This document shows positions 1 through 10,956 of a stretch of 64,000 nt of DNA, piece by piece; position 1 is the stretch's first letter; the number at the start of each line of letters is the position of its first letter. The DNA is from Adenanthera pavonina (taxonomy: Eukaryota > Streptophyta > Magnoliopsida > Fabales > Fabaceae). The position numbers and the translations under genes are program-made. Below the pieces are notes generated by a model. It saw only the letters and a program-made list of their open reading frames with translations, did not search any database and was not told where the DNA came from. The stretch is from assembly GCA_026686845.1 (NCBI GenBank), contig JAIVEN010000012.1:25422501-25486500 (forward strand), written 5' to 3'.

Positions 1-100
1 CTTTCATTATACCTTGCTTTCTTCACCTATTTCACTTTATGCAGAAAATTTTTGAATCTTCCCAATTCACCCCCCTCTTGGGAAGTCAGCCTAACTAATA
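1..100 (+). repeat. 3' end of the 5' LTR of the Sirevirus-like element (partial)
   Basis: These 100 bases align with the last 100 bases of the 3' LTR (10127-10226) with six differences. The expected terminal CA reads TA here. The rest of this LTR lies upstream of the window. Confidence 0.93.
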
Positions 101-101
101 A

Positions 102-118
102 GTGGTATCAGAGCCCGG
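102..118 (+). other. Primer binding site for initiator tRNA-Met
   Basis: TGGTATCAGAGC, the standard plant PBS complementary to the 3' end of initiator tRNA-Met, begins two bases after the LTR end. It fixes the LTR boundary and the element's orientation. Confidence 0.95.
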
Positions 119-155
119 TTTCCCAATCAAAGGATCTCACAGTCTGGGAATTAAA

Positions 156-1951
156 ATGGCTGGCTTTGGTGAAAGCATACGACCAGAAGGGAACAACACA
201 AATGGACCACCTGGCTTCAGTGGAGAACACTATGGGTACTGGAAGATGAGGATGCAAATCTATCTCCAATCAATTGATCTTGATATCTGGTCAGTCATTG
301 AGAAAGGAGATTTCGTCCCAATGGCCCTAACAGATGATGGAAAATACAAAGAGAAGCCAGAAGCAGAGTGGAATGAAGAATATAGAATGAGAGTCTTGCT
401 AAATTTTAAGGCAAAGCATTGTTTAGTCAGTGCCTTGAACCAAAACGAATTTTACAGAGTCTCACAATGCTCCACTGCTAAAGGAATGTGGGACACTTTG
501 CAGATTGCACATGAAGGAACAACTGGGGTCAAGGAGAACAGACTAAACACATGCATTGGAGAGTATGAAAGCTTCAGAATGATTGAAGGAGAAACTGTAA
601 AAGAGCTGCAAAAGAGATTTACTCTCATTGTGAATCAACTGAAGAGCCTGGGAAAGGAGTACACTCAATCTGAAAAAGTAAGAAAGATACTCAGAGCTCT
701 CCCTCTGGAATGGCAGCCCAAGGTGACAGCAATAGAGGAAGCAAGAGGAGAATCAATGGCCTCTGTCACAGCTCTTTTCGGCAGCCTTGAGGAGTATGAA
801 GGAAAAATGAAAGCTCTCAAGGAAGCTGGACAGGACAGAAAGAAGAAAGGCCTTGCCCTTAAAACTGCTGAAGAAAAGGAAAAAGAATCTGGCGAAGGAG
901 ACGAGCTGGATGAAGAAACTCTGGCTATGATGGTCAGAAAATTCAGAAGATTCTACAGCAAGAAGAGAAACAAGAGAATCTTCAAGAAGGGAGCAGCTGG
1001 AGAGAGCAAGAAAGAGGCAAAAGAACCTGTGACTTGCTATGAGTGCAAGAAGTAAGGACACATCAAATGGAATTGTCCTCAATTTCTCAAGAAGCAAGAA
1101 AAGGACAAGAAAGCTGTAGACAAAGGGAAGAAGAAGAAAGCTTACATCTCATCAATATGGGGCAACACCTCAAATAAGGAAGAAGAGGATGAAGATGAGA
1201 TTGCCAACATTTGTCTGATGGCGCTTGCTTCTGAGGAAGCTGAACCCTTATGCAGCAATGATCAGGAAGAAGAGGTATATGAATCTGAACCTTCCTATTC
1301 TGAATTACTAGATGCATTTCATGAGCTTCATGATGAGTTTATTAAAGTTACTAAAGAACTAAAACTAGCAAAGAAAAAGATTAATAAATTGGAATCTCAA
1401 AGTAACATTTCTGAAATTACTTCTTTACCTTCTGCTGAATTTGTTTGCTGTGAATCATGCATTGAATTGAAGCAAACTAATGAATATTTAGTGAAAAGCA
1501 TGTCTAGGCTTACTTGAGGTAAAGATATGTTGTTTGCTTTGATGGGGAGCCAAATAATATCACAAGGAAAAGCTAGTCTTGGCTATGATCCATGTGCTGT
1601 CAAGGAAAAGATTAAGAAGAAAAATCAGAATGCATATATGAGACATTTTGTGCATGCTGAGAATAATAGAAAGAAAAATAATACGTCACCTTACATTGAA
1701 ACATATAATCAACCAAGGCATGCAAAACAAAAGTACTATCTGCATTGTTTTCTTCCTGCTTCTCAATCCAGCAGTCCCTTTACTATCTGTCATTTCTGTA
1801 ACAAAAAGGGACATATTTCCAGTTCTTGTGCTATAAAGAAAAATGGACTTGACAGGAAAGCTAAATGGGTTCCTAAGGGTACATTTGTATCTAGGGAAAG
1901 GACTACTGACAGAAAAGGATCCAAACAAATTTGGGTACCTAAAAAGAAAAT
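156..1951 (+). pseudogene. Sirevirus-like gag region, broken
   Basis: The nucleocapsid/capsid part of the polyprotein packages element RNA in cytoplasmic particles. I place the start at the ATG at 156 (MAGFGES...), not the upstream in-frame ATG at 102, which overlaps the primer site. The N-terminal half has the copia-type gag signature (FSGEHYGYWKMRM, then a UBN2-like helical region). A first CCHC zinc knuckle (CYECKK, GHIKWNC) is interrupted by a TAA at 1053-1055. A coiled-coil-like acidic/lysine segment follows, then a TGA at 1515-1517, then a second knuckle, CHFCNKKGHISSSC, near 1788-1830. All three pieces share one frame. A 1-bp shift near 1950 separates gag from protease. Two knuckles with a long spacer fit Sirevirus gags. 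Confidence 0.85.
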
Positions 1952-4900
1952 TTGAACCTTGTTTTGCAAGTCCGTCTCAAAGCTAAAAGGAGCAACAAAT
2001 GGTATATGGACAGTGCCTGCTCAAGTCACATGACTGGTGATAAAGAGAAGTTCATCACCCTTAGAGACAAAAAAGGAGGAAATGTGACCTTTGGGGGTGA
2101 TCAATATGGCAAAATAGTCGGCATTGGCATTGTGGGCAAAAATCCTGAAACATCCATTGAAGAGGTGCTGTTTGTGATAGGCCTCAACCACAATTTGCTG
2201 AGTGTGAGCCAAACATGTGACAAAGAAAATTGGGTGCTGTTTGACTTAAAGTTTTGCCTGGTCATCAGAAAAAGTGATCACAAAGTAATCCTCAAAGCTC
2301 AAAGGGATGGTAACTGCTATACTATTGATCTTGATGAACTTCCTCCCTTAGATTCTGTTTGTTTAATTAGTCAGGACAACGATAGTTGGCGATGGCATAG
2401 AAGATTAGCTCATGTTAACATGAATCAGCTTTCAAAATTGGTTAAAAACGAGCTAGTCACTGGCTTGCCAAAAATTGCTTTTGAAAAGGATAAAGAATGT
2501 GATGCATGCTTAAAAGGAAAACAAACAAAATCTTCTTTAAAATCCAAAAATGTAGTCACCACAACCAGACCACTAGAACTACTGCATATGGATTTAATTG
2601 GTCTATCTAGGGTAAAAAACATTGGTGGTAATCTGTATGTGCTTGTAATTGTGGATGATTACTCTAGATTTACATGGACATTATTTCTCTCTTCTAAAAG
2701 TGATACCTTTGATGCATTTGTAACCTTAGCTAAGAAAGTGCAAAATGAGAAAGGTATTTTCATTGTGTCTATCAGGTCAGATCATGGAGGAGAATTTGAA
2801 AACTCTTACTTTCTGGAGTACTGCAATGAGCATGGAATTGATCACAACTTCTCAGCTCCAAGAACTCCTCAACAGAATAGAGTAGTAGAAAGGAAGAACA
2901 GAACCATTGGAGAGATGACTAGAGCTATGCTAAATGAAAAGGAGCTGTCTCAAGTGTTTTGGGCTGATGCAGTAAATACAGCAAGCTACATCATAAACAG
3001 AGCCTACATCAGACCAATCCTTGGAAAGACTCCATATGAGCTGTACAAGGGAATAAAGCCAAATCTGTCACATCTCCATGTGTTCGGATGCAAATGCTTC
3101 ATTCACAACAATGGGAAAGAAAATCTGAGTAAGTTTGATCCCAAATCTGATGAAGTTATATTTCTGGGTTATTCTAGTAGAAGTAAGGCATTTAGAGTTT
3201 TTAATAAAAGGTCTAACTCAGTAGAGGAATCTGTGCATGTAATATTTATTGAAAATGAAACTGCTTCTAAACATGTTTCTGATGAAGATGATCTTGTTTC
3301 AAACTTTAAAAAGTTAGATATCTCTAATGAAGATACAATTGAGCCTCCAAAAATATCTGAATCTATTGATGTAGAGGAAGATATTCAAGAGAGAGATTTT
3401 GAAGAAGAAAATAATGAAGAAACATCTCAAGAACTCCCTAGAGCTTGGAGATATCAAAGGAATCATCCTATTGATCAAGTAATAGGGAATGTTTAAGAGA
3501 AAGTTAGAACCAGAAAAATAGTTAAGGGATCAAATGATTAACTGTGCTTTCATATCACAACTTGAACCTAAATGTACTGAGGAAGCCTTAACTGATGAGT
3601 ACTGGATTCTAGGTATGCAGGATGAATTAAATCAATTTGAAAGAAAGTAAGTCTGGGATTTAGTGCCTAGACCCAAAAATCATCCTGTCATAGGTACCAA
3701 ATGGGTCTTTAGAAATAAACTTGATGAATCAGGATCAATCATCAGAAATAAAGCTAGACTGGTTGCTAAAGGATACAATCAAGAAGAGGGAATTGATTTT
3801 GAAGAAACCTTTGCTCCAGTAGCTAGATTAGAAGCAATTAGAATTCTATTAGCTTATGCATGCATGAAAAATATTTTGCTATATCAAATGGATGTAAAGA
3901 GTGCTTTTCTGAATGTACATATCATGGAAGAGGTTTATGTAGATCAACCTCTAGGTTTTGAGGATTCTGCAAAACCAAACCATATGTATAAACTGAAGAA
4001 AGCTCTTTACGGTTTAAAACAAGCCCCTAGAGAATGGTATGATAGATTGAGTAGTTTTCTAACTGACAAGGGGTTTAACAGTGGAAAAGTAGATACAACT
4101 TTGTTCACTAAGAAAGAAAACAAAGATTTACTGATTGTTCAAATCTATGTTGATGATATTATATTTGGTGCTACTAATGAATCTCTTTGCAAGAATTTTT
4201 CTAAGTTAATGCAGGGGGAATTCGAAATGTCTATGATGGGTGAACTCAACTTCTTCCTTGGATTGCAAATCAGACAGTGCAATGATGGTATATTCCTCAA
4301 TCAATCCAAGTATCTGAAGGAATTGCTGAAGAAGTTTGGAATGAAAAATGCCAAGCCAATGGGACATCTATGGCTACTGCAACCAAACTGGACATGGATG
4401 AGAAAGGGAAAGTGTTTGACATTACTCAGTACAGAAGAATGATTGGATCCCTGCTGTACTTAACAGCCAGCAGACCTGACATTATGTTTAGTGTCTGTAT
4501 GTGTGCAAGGTTCCAATCATGTCCCAAAGAAACCCATGCTACTGCTGTGAAGAGAATCTTCAAATATCTTATTGGAACATCATAGATGGGTCTTTGGTAT
4601 CCAAAGGGCAATGGAAAAAATCTCAAAGGATACACTGATGCAGACTTTGCAGGATCCAAGACTGACAGAAAAAGCACAAGTGGAACTTGTCAGTTTCTTG
4701 GAGGATCCTTGGTTTCATGGTTTAGCAAAAAGCAGAACAGTGTGGCCTTATCCACTGCAGAGGCTGAGTATGTTGTAGTTGGAAGCTGTTGTGCCCAAAT
4801 CATCTGGATGAAATAGCAACTGGAAGATCTTGAGGTTGAGTTGAAAGAGATACCAATAATGTGTGACAATCAAAGTGCTATCAATATCACAAAGAATCCT

Positions 4901-5095
4901 GTCATGCACTCAAGGACAAAACATATTGAAGTTAGGCACCACTTCATAAGGGATCACGTTCTGAAAGGAGAAATTAGATTGGAATACATCCCAACTGAAG
5001 ATCAAGTTGCAGATATCCTGACAAAGCCTCTGTCAGAAGATAGATATTGCAAGATAAGAAAAGAATTGAGTATGGTAAATCCCAATGAACTGTAA
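1952..5095 (+). pseudogene. Sirevirus-like pol: protease, integrase, RT, RNase H, broken
   Basis: Domains in order: aspartic protease (DSACSSHMTGD near 2005), GAG-pre-integrase HHCC zinc domain (WHRRLAH ... CDACLKGK, 2390-2520), integrase core with its D, D and E residues (HMDLIG, RSDHGGEF, VVERKNR), RT with an intact YVDD (about 4148) and RNase H with D-E-D residues (TDADFAG, STAEAEY, CDNQSAI). Lesions: stop at 3494, a frame change near 3520, stop near 3648, a frameshift near 4361, and stops at 4583 and 4814. Catalytic residues survive while the frame does not, which means decay after a functional life. The final ORF ends normally at 5095. Confidence 0.92.
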
Positions 5096-6092
5096 GTAAT
5101 TCTTTGTGCAATTCTATTTTTAAATCTTACAACATTGAATTAATTCTGACTTTAGCATTGGAGAGTGTTTAATTTAAGTTGCAAGTGCTCCTCATGAGAT
5201 TCAATGCTGATAAATCTGAAAAATGGAGCACACTGGAAAGGAACAATCAAAGATTGAAGTAAAGGGCAAAAATCCTGAATTTCTGGATTCAATCTGTAAG
5301 TTTTATAGTTGAAATTCGTATATTGATTATGTGTTAGACGAATTTCTGTGAAAAACTAAGTTTCTGAGGAAGTCAGCATGGTCAACATTTGAACTTTACA
5401 TATCCAACAGACGAACTTCAGCTTGTTATTAGAAGGAACAGTTCTCGGTGATGCCTCGAAATTCGTCTGTTGATCCTTCAAAATTCAAATTTTCAAGAAT
5501 AAAATTTCAAAGTTATGAATGTCCAACATAATGATTACACTAACGCTTATCTCTTAACATACGAATGTTGGACAACTTTCACAAAGTTGAGAAATTCGAA
5601 TTTCTAACTTAAAATTTGTCTGTTGAAACATGCTCCTCAACGTTGAATCTTTGAAAGATGAAGTTTTGTATGCTTAATTCATCTGTTGTTTGGTGGTTTG
5701 CTTGCTGCTTGGTGTTTTCTCTTGAAAATTCGAACTTTGTTGAGACAAAGTTCGTCTATTCATCTTGTGTTGCTTGAGCCAAGCCACTGTCAGGCAAACT
5801 TTCTGAAGAAAATTCGTCTGTCAGTAAGCTTTGCTGAACGGTTTAACTTGTAACTGCCCGAAGTTTGAATTTTGACCCTTCAAAATTCGTCTGTCAGACA
5901 GTTACACACGTTAAAACCGACGGTTTTCATTTAAACAGACGCAACCCTATTCCTATTCTCTCTGAGTCTGTTCCAATCTTGCATTCAATCCTCTTCAATT
6001 CTGATCCAAAACCGTCATTTCCTACCGATTAAACTTCCTTTTGCATCCTTTAAACCTGTTCCTTGCCTCATTCTGCAACATTCATCCGTGAA
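5096..6092 (+). other. Non-coding spacer between pol and ORF3, rich in AAATTCG/ACAGACG half-site motifs
   Basis: There is no gene here. From about 5300 to 5940 it holds at least ten copies of two related 12-mers, AAATTCGTCTGT (or its complement ACAGACGAATTT) and the palindrome AAATTCGAATTT, some with a mismatch. Examples are at about 5337, 5407, 5457, 5589, 5724, 5808 and 5880. The same motifs fill both LTR copies (8790-9560 and 14100-15060) but were not seen in gag-pol. CT-rich leader-like sequence (5940-6090) precedes the ORF3 start, which suggests a separate transcript or a spliced leader for ORF3. Confidence 0.75.
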
Positions 6093-8257
6093 ATGGCAAG
6101 AGTCAAGAATCCAGAAGCTGGCAAAAGAGAAGCTCGTCCAAAACGTTCTGTAAAATCCCAATATGCCACGAAGGAAGGAGAAAAACCGAAGAGAAAAGCC
6201 GAATCTAGCAAGGGAACTCCTTCCAAACGGCAGAAATCTACACCCAAGGGAGAATCAAAGAAGGCTGAACTCTCTTCCTCAAAGGTAGCAGAACCTTCGG
6301 TCCCTGTTCCTGTTGCTACTGAACCAGTTGCTTCCACTTTATCCTCAAGCACTGAATCTAGGGAATATGAGCTTACCACTCTGCCATTATGGAGCACTCC
6401 ACAGATTCAAGAGGAATACTCCACTAAGTTTGCCAACAAGAAGGTAATCAAGCCACATTGTGTAAACTTGGAAGATTTCTTAGTCTCAAATAATTTTGAT
6501 GCTAGTACATGGATGATGAGATACAAGAATCTGTTGGAAGTATTAAAGAGATATGATGATGAAGTAGTGAAGACTTGGTATGCTTCCCTAAAATACTATA
6601 GCAAAAAGAAAAAGTGGGTTGTCAATCTGGGATTTAGGACCATCTGGCTTACTGATAAGACATTTAATGAGGTATTGGAGATCCCAGGGCAGGATGGCCT
6701 CAAGATTGACACCACTGCCTCTGGGTACATGGACGAGGCAGATACTGCTGATGAAGAAGGTGGCCCCTTTTTGAACTACAAGGAGAGCACAATTCTGAGG
6801 ACATTGTTCAGAAGAAGGGAAAATTGGCCATCCATAAACGTGTTGAAGCCCACAGACCTCAGTGTTCAAATGAGGATCCTACACTACATAGTATCCAGGA
6901 TCATATTCAACAAAGGAGGCAGCTTCAATCTGATAACCAGAGCTGAGGCACATGTCATAGCTGCAATCATGCGTGGAAAACTGATCAACTGGGACATATC
7001 ATACTCCAATGCATGATCAAGACAAGAGATCAGAGAAAGGACTCCACACTTCCTTATGCTGCTATCATCTCCAGAATTCTGCAGTATGCAAGAATATAAC
7101 ATCTTAAGAAGGGAAAGGGTAAGCCCACAGAGATCTTCAAGGAGGAAGAACTGCAAAGAATGGGTATTGAAAGGGATGAAGGAAGATGGGTTGGAAAGGG
7201 AGCAGGAAGAACTGAAGATCTATTCTTTGTTGAAGGTGCCTCCCTACAGCAAGAGGGTACTTCTGAGGCTCCTGCCAGACCTACTCCTCAGCCCTCTGTG
7301 CCTGTCCCATCTTTCTCCAAGTCCACTCACATTCCATCCACTCCTTCCTCTCGTGCCAGGCCAACCAAGATCACTGAGTTGTATAACAGCATGTCTACAC
7401 TCATTCTAAGCATCAGGGATGAGCAAAATGCCAAGTTTGCTCATTTGCAAGATCAGGTTCATCAGTTATCAAAGAATATGAAGGTGGTTGTTGATGCTTA
7501 TGAAGAAATTCGAAGTGTAATCCCTACCACTTCAGCTCCACCTCAGCCAGGGTTATCTGTGCCTGTCCATTCTCCAACTCCTGAGCCTCCAAGCCCCATC
7601 GAGATTGCCTCTTTTGACCATGATGGAGATGAGTCTGCTGGTGCAATGAGGACACCAAGTCCTGGTCCACCCTTGGACTATGGCTTGGAAGAGGAAGGAC
7701 TTCAAGAGACAAGCCCTCATGAGCCTATGCAAGAAGATGCTCAGGATTCAATTCTTTCCATTCAAGAATCTGAGCAAGTAGAAAGATTGGTGGCAGCCAT
7801 TTCCATCTCTTCTATGCAGGAGGGTGCAAGCAATAAAGAGAGAAGCATTGTGCCTGTTGTTGATTATGAGGCTATTGCTCATAATGCTCTCCTGCAAGTT
7901 CAAAGAAGAAGGCTTGAGGAAATGTTTCGTCCTGATGAACCAGCTCCTCCCTCTCTTGTTGCTTATGGGCTTTTAGAGGAACAAAGAGCTCAGTTAGCTC
8001 TTTCCAGGCAGGCAATGCAAGAGCTGCTGGAAATCTCTGACGAGGAACCAAGCACTGAGCCCCCAGTTGAACCAGAAATCCCTTTTGCTCCTGTGCCACT
8101 TCAAGCCATTCCAGTTTCTTAGATTCCTCTTCCAGTTGATTTCGTTGGCTTTCCTGATGATGCCAAAAAGGGGGAGAAGAAGAAGCAAACTGGAAAATCT
8201 GCTGCTGAGCCATCTGGGAAGACGTACAGCAAGAAGACCAAGCCAAAGAAGAAGTGA
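6093..8257 (+). pseudogene. Sirevirus third ORF (so-called env-like), plant transposon-protein domain, broken
   Basis: The likely start is the ATG at 6093 (MARVKNPEAGKREARPK). The first ~75 residues are very basic (KPKRK, KRQK), like a nuclear localisation or nucleic-acid-binding tail, followed by a Ser/Pro/Val linker. Residues about 110-370 resemble the 'putative plant transposon protein' domain (PF20167 type): KNLLEVLKRYDDEVVKTWYA, then a conserved block ending near LPYAAIISRIL. The C-terminal half is Pro/Glu-rich with a short coiled coil and a lysine-rich end (SKKTKPKKK). I see no signal peptide and no clear membrane helix, so an envelope role is doubtful. A frameshift near 6990 and stops near 7099 and 8120 break it. 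Confidence 0.75.
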
Positions 8258-8571
8258 TTGAAGTTTGTTTAGTGTTTTAGGCTTGAGTGCTCTTGTAGTG
8301 CTTTGTGTTTCTGTTGTTTGTTTTAACTGTTTGCATTTTTTATTGTGAAGAACTTTGATTAATTTTGTTTCTGTAAAGCAACAAGTATTGAAATGAATGA
8401 GTTCCTTAGTTGCAATGATTTGTACTTATCACTTCCTGAATCTCTTCACTGATGTGCTATATATGATATCTCTTAAAATATAATGCATATGTTGAGGGGG
8501 AGCTTGCTAAAGCAAACCCAAGTACTAATCCAGTTTGTAAGTTGTTTTGTCATCATCAAAAAGGGGGAGAA
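8165..8571 (+). other. Series of polypurine tracts before the 3' LTR
   Basis: A5G5AGA occurs at 8165-8177, GAGGGGGA at 8494-8501, and A5G5AGAA directly before the LTR at 8558-8571. The last is the functional plus-strand primer position. Repeated PPT copies upstream of the 3' LTR are a described Sirevirus trait. Confidence 0.85.
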
Positions 8572-10226
8572 TGTTAAATTAAGAAGTTTTGATGATTCCA
8601 AACCAACATTGAAGTGCTTGGATTGAAGATATCAAAGGAGCTCAAAAGTGTCTCTAGTGAAGAAAATCTGAGTAATCATTGCTAGGATTGTTGTAGGATC
8701 TTTTATCATGGGTAAAAGACTTTGATTTAGTGGAAATACATTTTAAAACCTTGATTTTATGTTAGATTATGAAATATTTGAAAAATACCCACCAACAGAC
8801 GAAGTTTGAAAATATTGCATTAAACTGTCATGTTGGAAATTCGAACTTTGACTTTGGAAATTCGAATTTCGAGTTAAAATTGAATAAGTCTAAAGAGATG
8901 TTTCTCTGACAGACGAATTTTGATTTTCCAAAATTTGAATTTTCATGTGTCTGAAAGAAGTTGTTAAGCAACAGACGAACTTTGGGTTTTGAACATTCGA
9001 ATTTCAGATAAAATACAACTTATAAAAACTGAAGAAATTCGTCTGAAATAATGTTAAAGTTAATCTAAAATCAAGATTATTCTGAGTTTCAAAATTGCTC
9101 ACTGATAGACGAACTTTGAATATGGACATTCAAATTTCAGAAGTTAAGGTTGTAAGTCTGTTGCAATGACATGTTGACATACGAATGACAGTGTTTGTAA
9201 ATTAGAATGTCAAAGTAAGTTTGAAAAGAGGTCTCTCTGACAGACGAATTTCACTCTTTGAAAATTCAAATTTCAATGTAAATGAACTACTGTGCTTTCT
9301 GAGCCTGCTGAGAACAGACGAATTTTGGGACTCCAAAATTTGAATTTCGAGGGCACTGTAGTAAATTGAAAACACTGTTCACACTTAACAGAAAAAATCT
9401 TCTCTTGAAAATTCGTATGTCATAACATGGAAACATTTTCTAAGTTTCAAAATTCGAATTTCACTTCATGAACAGAGGAACTTCAGTATTTCAACGTTAG
9501 AAGCTTTAACCTTCAGTTCCTTCAAAATTCGTCTGTTGACCAACCAAAATTCGAATTTTAGTATGTCAGAAGCATTAAATGCGGTTGGTTAACAGATAGT
9601 TTTTCAGAGTAACCGTTGGATAACTTCTCCAACGGATAGATTTTGTCTCTAACGGACATTTGAGACCTAAATCTATAAATGTAACATCGTTTGAAGTTGT
9701 GGGTAATGAATTAAACTTTGTATATACTGAAATTCTGCCAAATCTTCTTCTCAAAAAGCTTTACCCTCTCAACTTCAATATCTGTACTTTAACCTTCATA
9801 TTTACTCTATTCAAGAGAGTTATATCTTTGTAAACAATCTAATCTTCATCTGAAAGATAGATTTACTTGTGAGGGGATATCACAAGGGGATTGGGAAGCA
9901 CATTGTGGAAGTGCTTAGAGAGATTGAGAAAGCTCTAGAAAACAGAGCACAAGCTGTGTACTGTGGCATTTGCAAGAAGCCCATTGAATTCTTGCAGTAT
10001 AGTGAAAAATCTCAAGAGGTGTCTTGGGGATTGGACGTAGGTCAAGTGGATAGACCGAAACAGGATAAATTTTTGAGTGTTCTTCTCCCTATCATTACTT
10101 TTTCAGTTTGCTCTGCTTATACGCTGCTTTCATTATACCTTGCTTTCTTCACCTATTTCACTTTGTGCAGAAAATTTTTTAACCTTCCCAATTCGCCCCC
10201 CTCTTGTGAAGTCAGCCTAACTAACA
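8572..10226 (+). repeat. 3' LTR of the Sirevirus-like element (1,655 bp)
   Basis: It starts TGTTAAATTAAG right after the polypurine tract and ends CTAACTAACA, giving TG...CA ends. From 8790 to 9560 it contains at least a dozen copies of the AAATTCGAATTT / ACAGACGAATTT motif pair. A TATA box follows at 9674. The small ORF at 9869-10387 is a chance frame that runs out of the LTR into flanking DNA. Confidence 0.93.
9611..9680 (+). promoter_or_regulatory. LTR core promoter with MSA-like (AACGG) sites upstream of a TATA box
   Basis: AACCGTTGGA (9611-9620, minus-strand TCCAACGGTT), TCCAACGG (9628-9635) and CTAACGG (9649-9655) lie upstream of TATAAAT (9674-9680). TCCAACGG fits the plant M-phase-specific activator consensus YCYAACGGYY bound by MYB3R factors. 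The first two sites form an inverted repeat. The same cluster is kept in the solo LTR at 14005-14050, with its TATA at 13980-13986. Confidence 0.6.
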
Positions 10227-10681
10227 TATTTCAGTTCATAGTTGGTAGTGTGCATTGTGGTTTGGTTATGAACCTTATTGTGCCAAGTAGATTGCTTGTC
10301 ATATATACCTTGTGTAATGTTGTATACGTAGTACCTAATGTTGTGTGGTACCTCGTATGTTGTGTGTATTGCTTGGGACATATGTAAGCCTTTTTGGTCA
10401 TGTATGTTATTTGGTGTTATGTTGGTGTGTCATATGTGGGCTATGTACTAGGACCCTAATTTGGGTCGGAATGTACTGGTCCCGTATGTATGTTGATATG
10501 ATAGGTGGAAATAGGGTATTGATGTTGTATTTGGGGTTATATGTGGTAGATTGGATATGTTACCCATTTGTATAATTGTGCTCTCAAGGGGGTCAAATTT
10601 TAGAGTAAAAGTTCTTTTAGGATGTAACCGCTCTAAATGGAAGGTTTAGGTTGTTTGTAACTTGAAAGAAGTGTTGGTATG
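10227..10681 (+). repeat. Remnant of an old LTR, left part (family of 29451-38153)
   Basis: This GT-rich, non-coding stretch lies between the Sirevirus and the gypsy element. It continues beyond the gypsy insertion at 18003. Short matches (a TTGTGCCAAGT stretch, a TATGTNACCC stretch) tie it weakly to 37258-37600, and the right part matches 37780-38090 clearly. I read it as a decayed LTR that both elements used as a landing site. Confidence 0.55.
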
Positions 10682-10940
10682 TGAAACAGAGCCATGAATT
10701 ATTCATCATTACAAGCATAACCTCCCACTGTTACAAAACTTAATGGCCAAATAATAATCACTTTGTAACTCTCCCTTAATGGCCATGATTAGCATATAGT
10801 AACCACCGTAACCCCTCCCTTTTTACTAAATGCTTTGTCTACGATGTTCAGTATAAATAGGCTCCCAGATGTTCAATGAAAGGCAAGCAACAATACAGTA
10901 AGTGTTTTCTTTCAAAGAGTGTTTTATGAGTTCTGTGCCA
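10682..10940 (+). repeat. 5' LTR of the gypsy element
   Basis: It has a TGAAACAGAGCC start, a GTTCTGTGCCA end and a TATA box (TATAAATA) at 10852-10859. It differs from the 3' LTR at seven of 259 positions. Confidence 0.95.
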
Positions 10941-10944
10941 TTTT

Positions 10945-10956
10945 TGGTATAAGAGA
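10945..10956 (+). other. Primer binding site of the gypsy element (degenerate)
   Basis: TGGTATAAGAG begins four bases after the 5' LTR. It is one change away from the initiator tRNA-Met PBS TGGTATCAGAG. Confidence 0.75.

Larger units (their letters stand above)
1..10226 (+). mobile_element. Ty1/copia LTR retrotransposon, Sirevirus-like, with third ORF
   Basis: The element runs from a truncated 5' LTR through a primer site, gag, protease, integrase, reverse transcriptase and RNase H, then about 3.4 kb of extra sequence with a third ORF, to a 3' LTR. This is copia gene order, since integrase precedes RT. Sirevirus (SIRE1/Maximus) assignment rests on four things: the post-pol ORF, two gag zinc knuckles, repeated polypurine tracts before the 3' LTR and motif-rich LTRs. 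The first 100 bases match 10127-10226 with six differences, so the LTRs are noticeably diverged. Stops and small frameshifts break gag, pol and ORF3, so it is non-autonomous now. The 5' target duplication lies outside the window. Confidence 0.93.

Noticed and set aside
6068..6397. 109-codon minus-strand frame opposite ORF3
   Set aside because: Antisense shadow of the basic N-terminal region of ORF3.
9869..10387. 172-codon open frame across the Sirevirus 3' LTR end
   Set aside because: It crosses the LTR boundary into unrelated flanking DNA and has no family resemblance.
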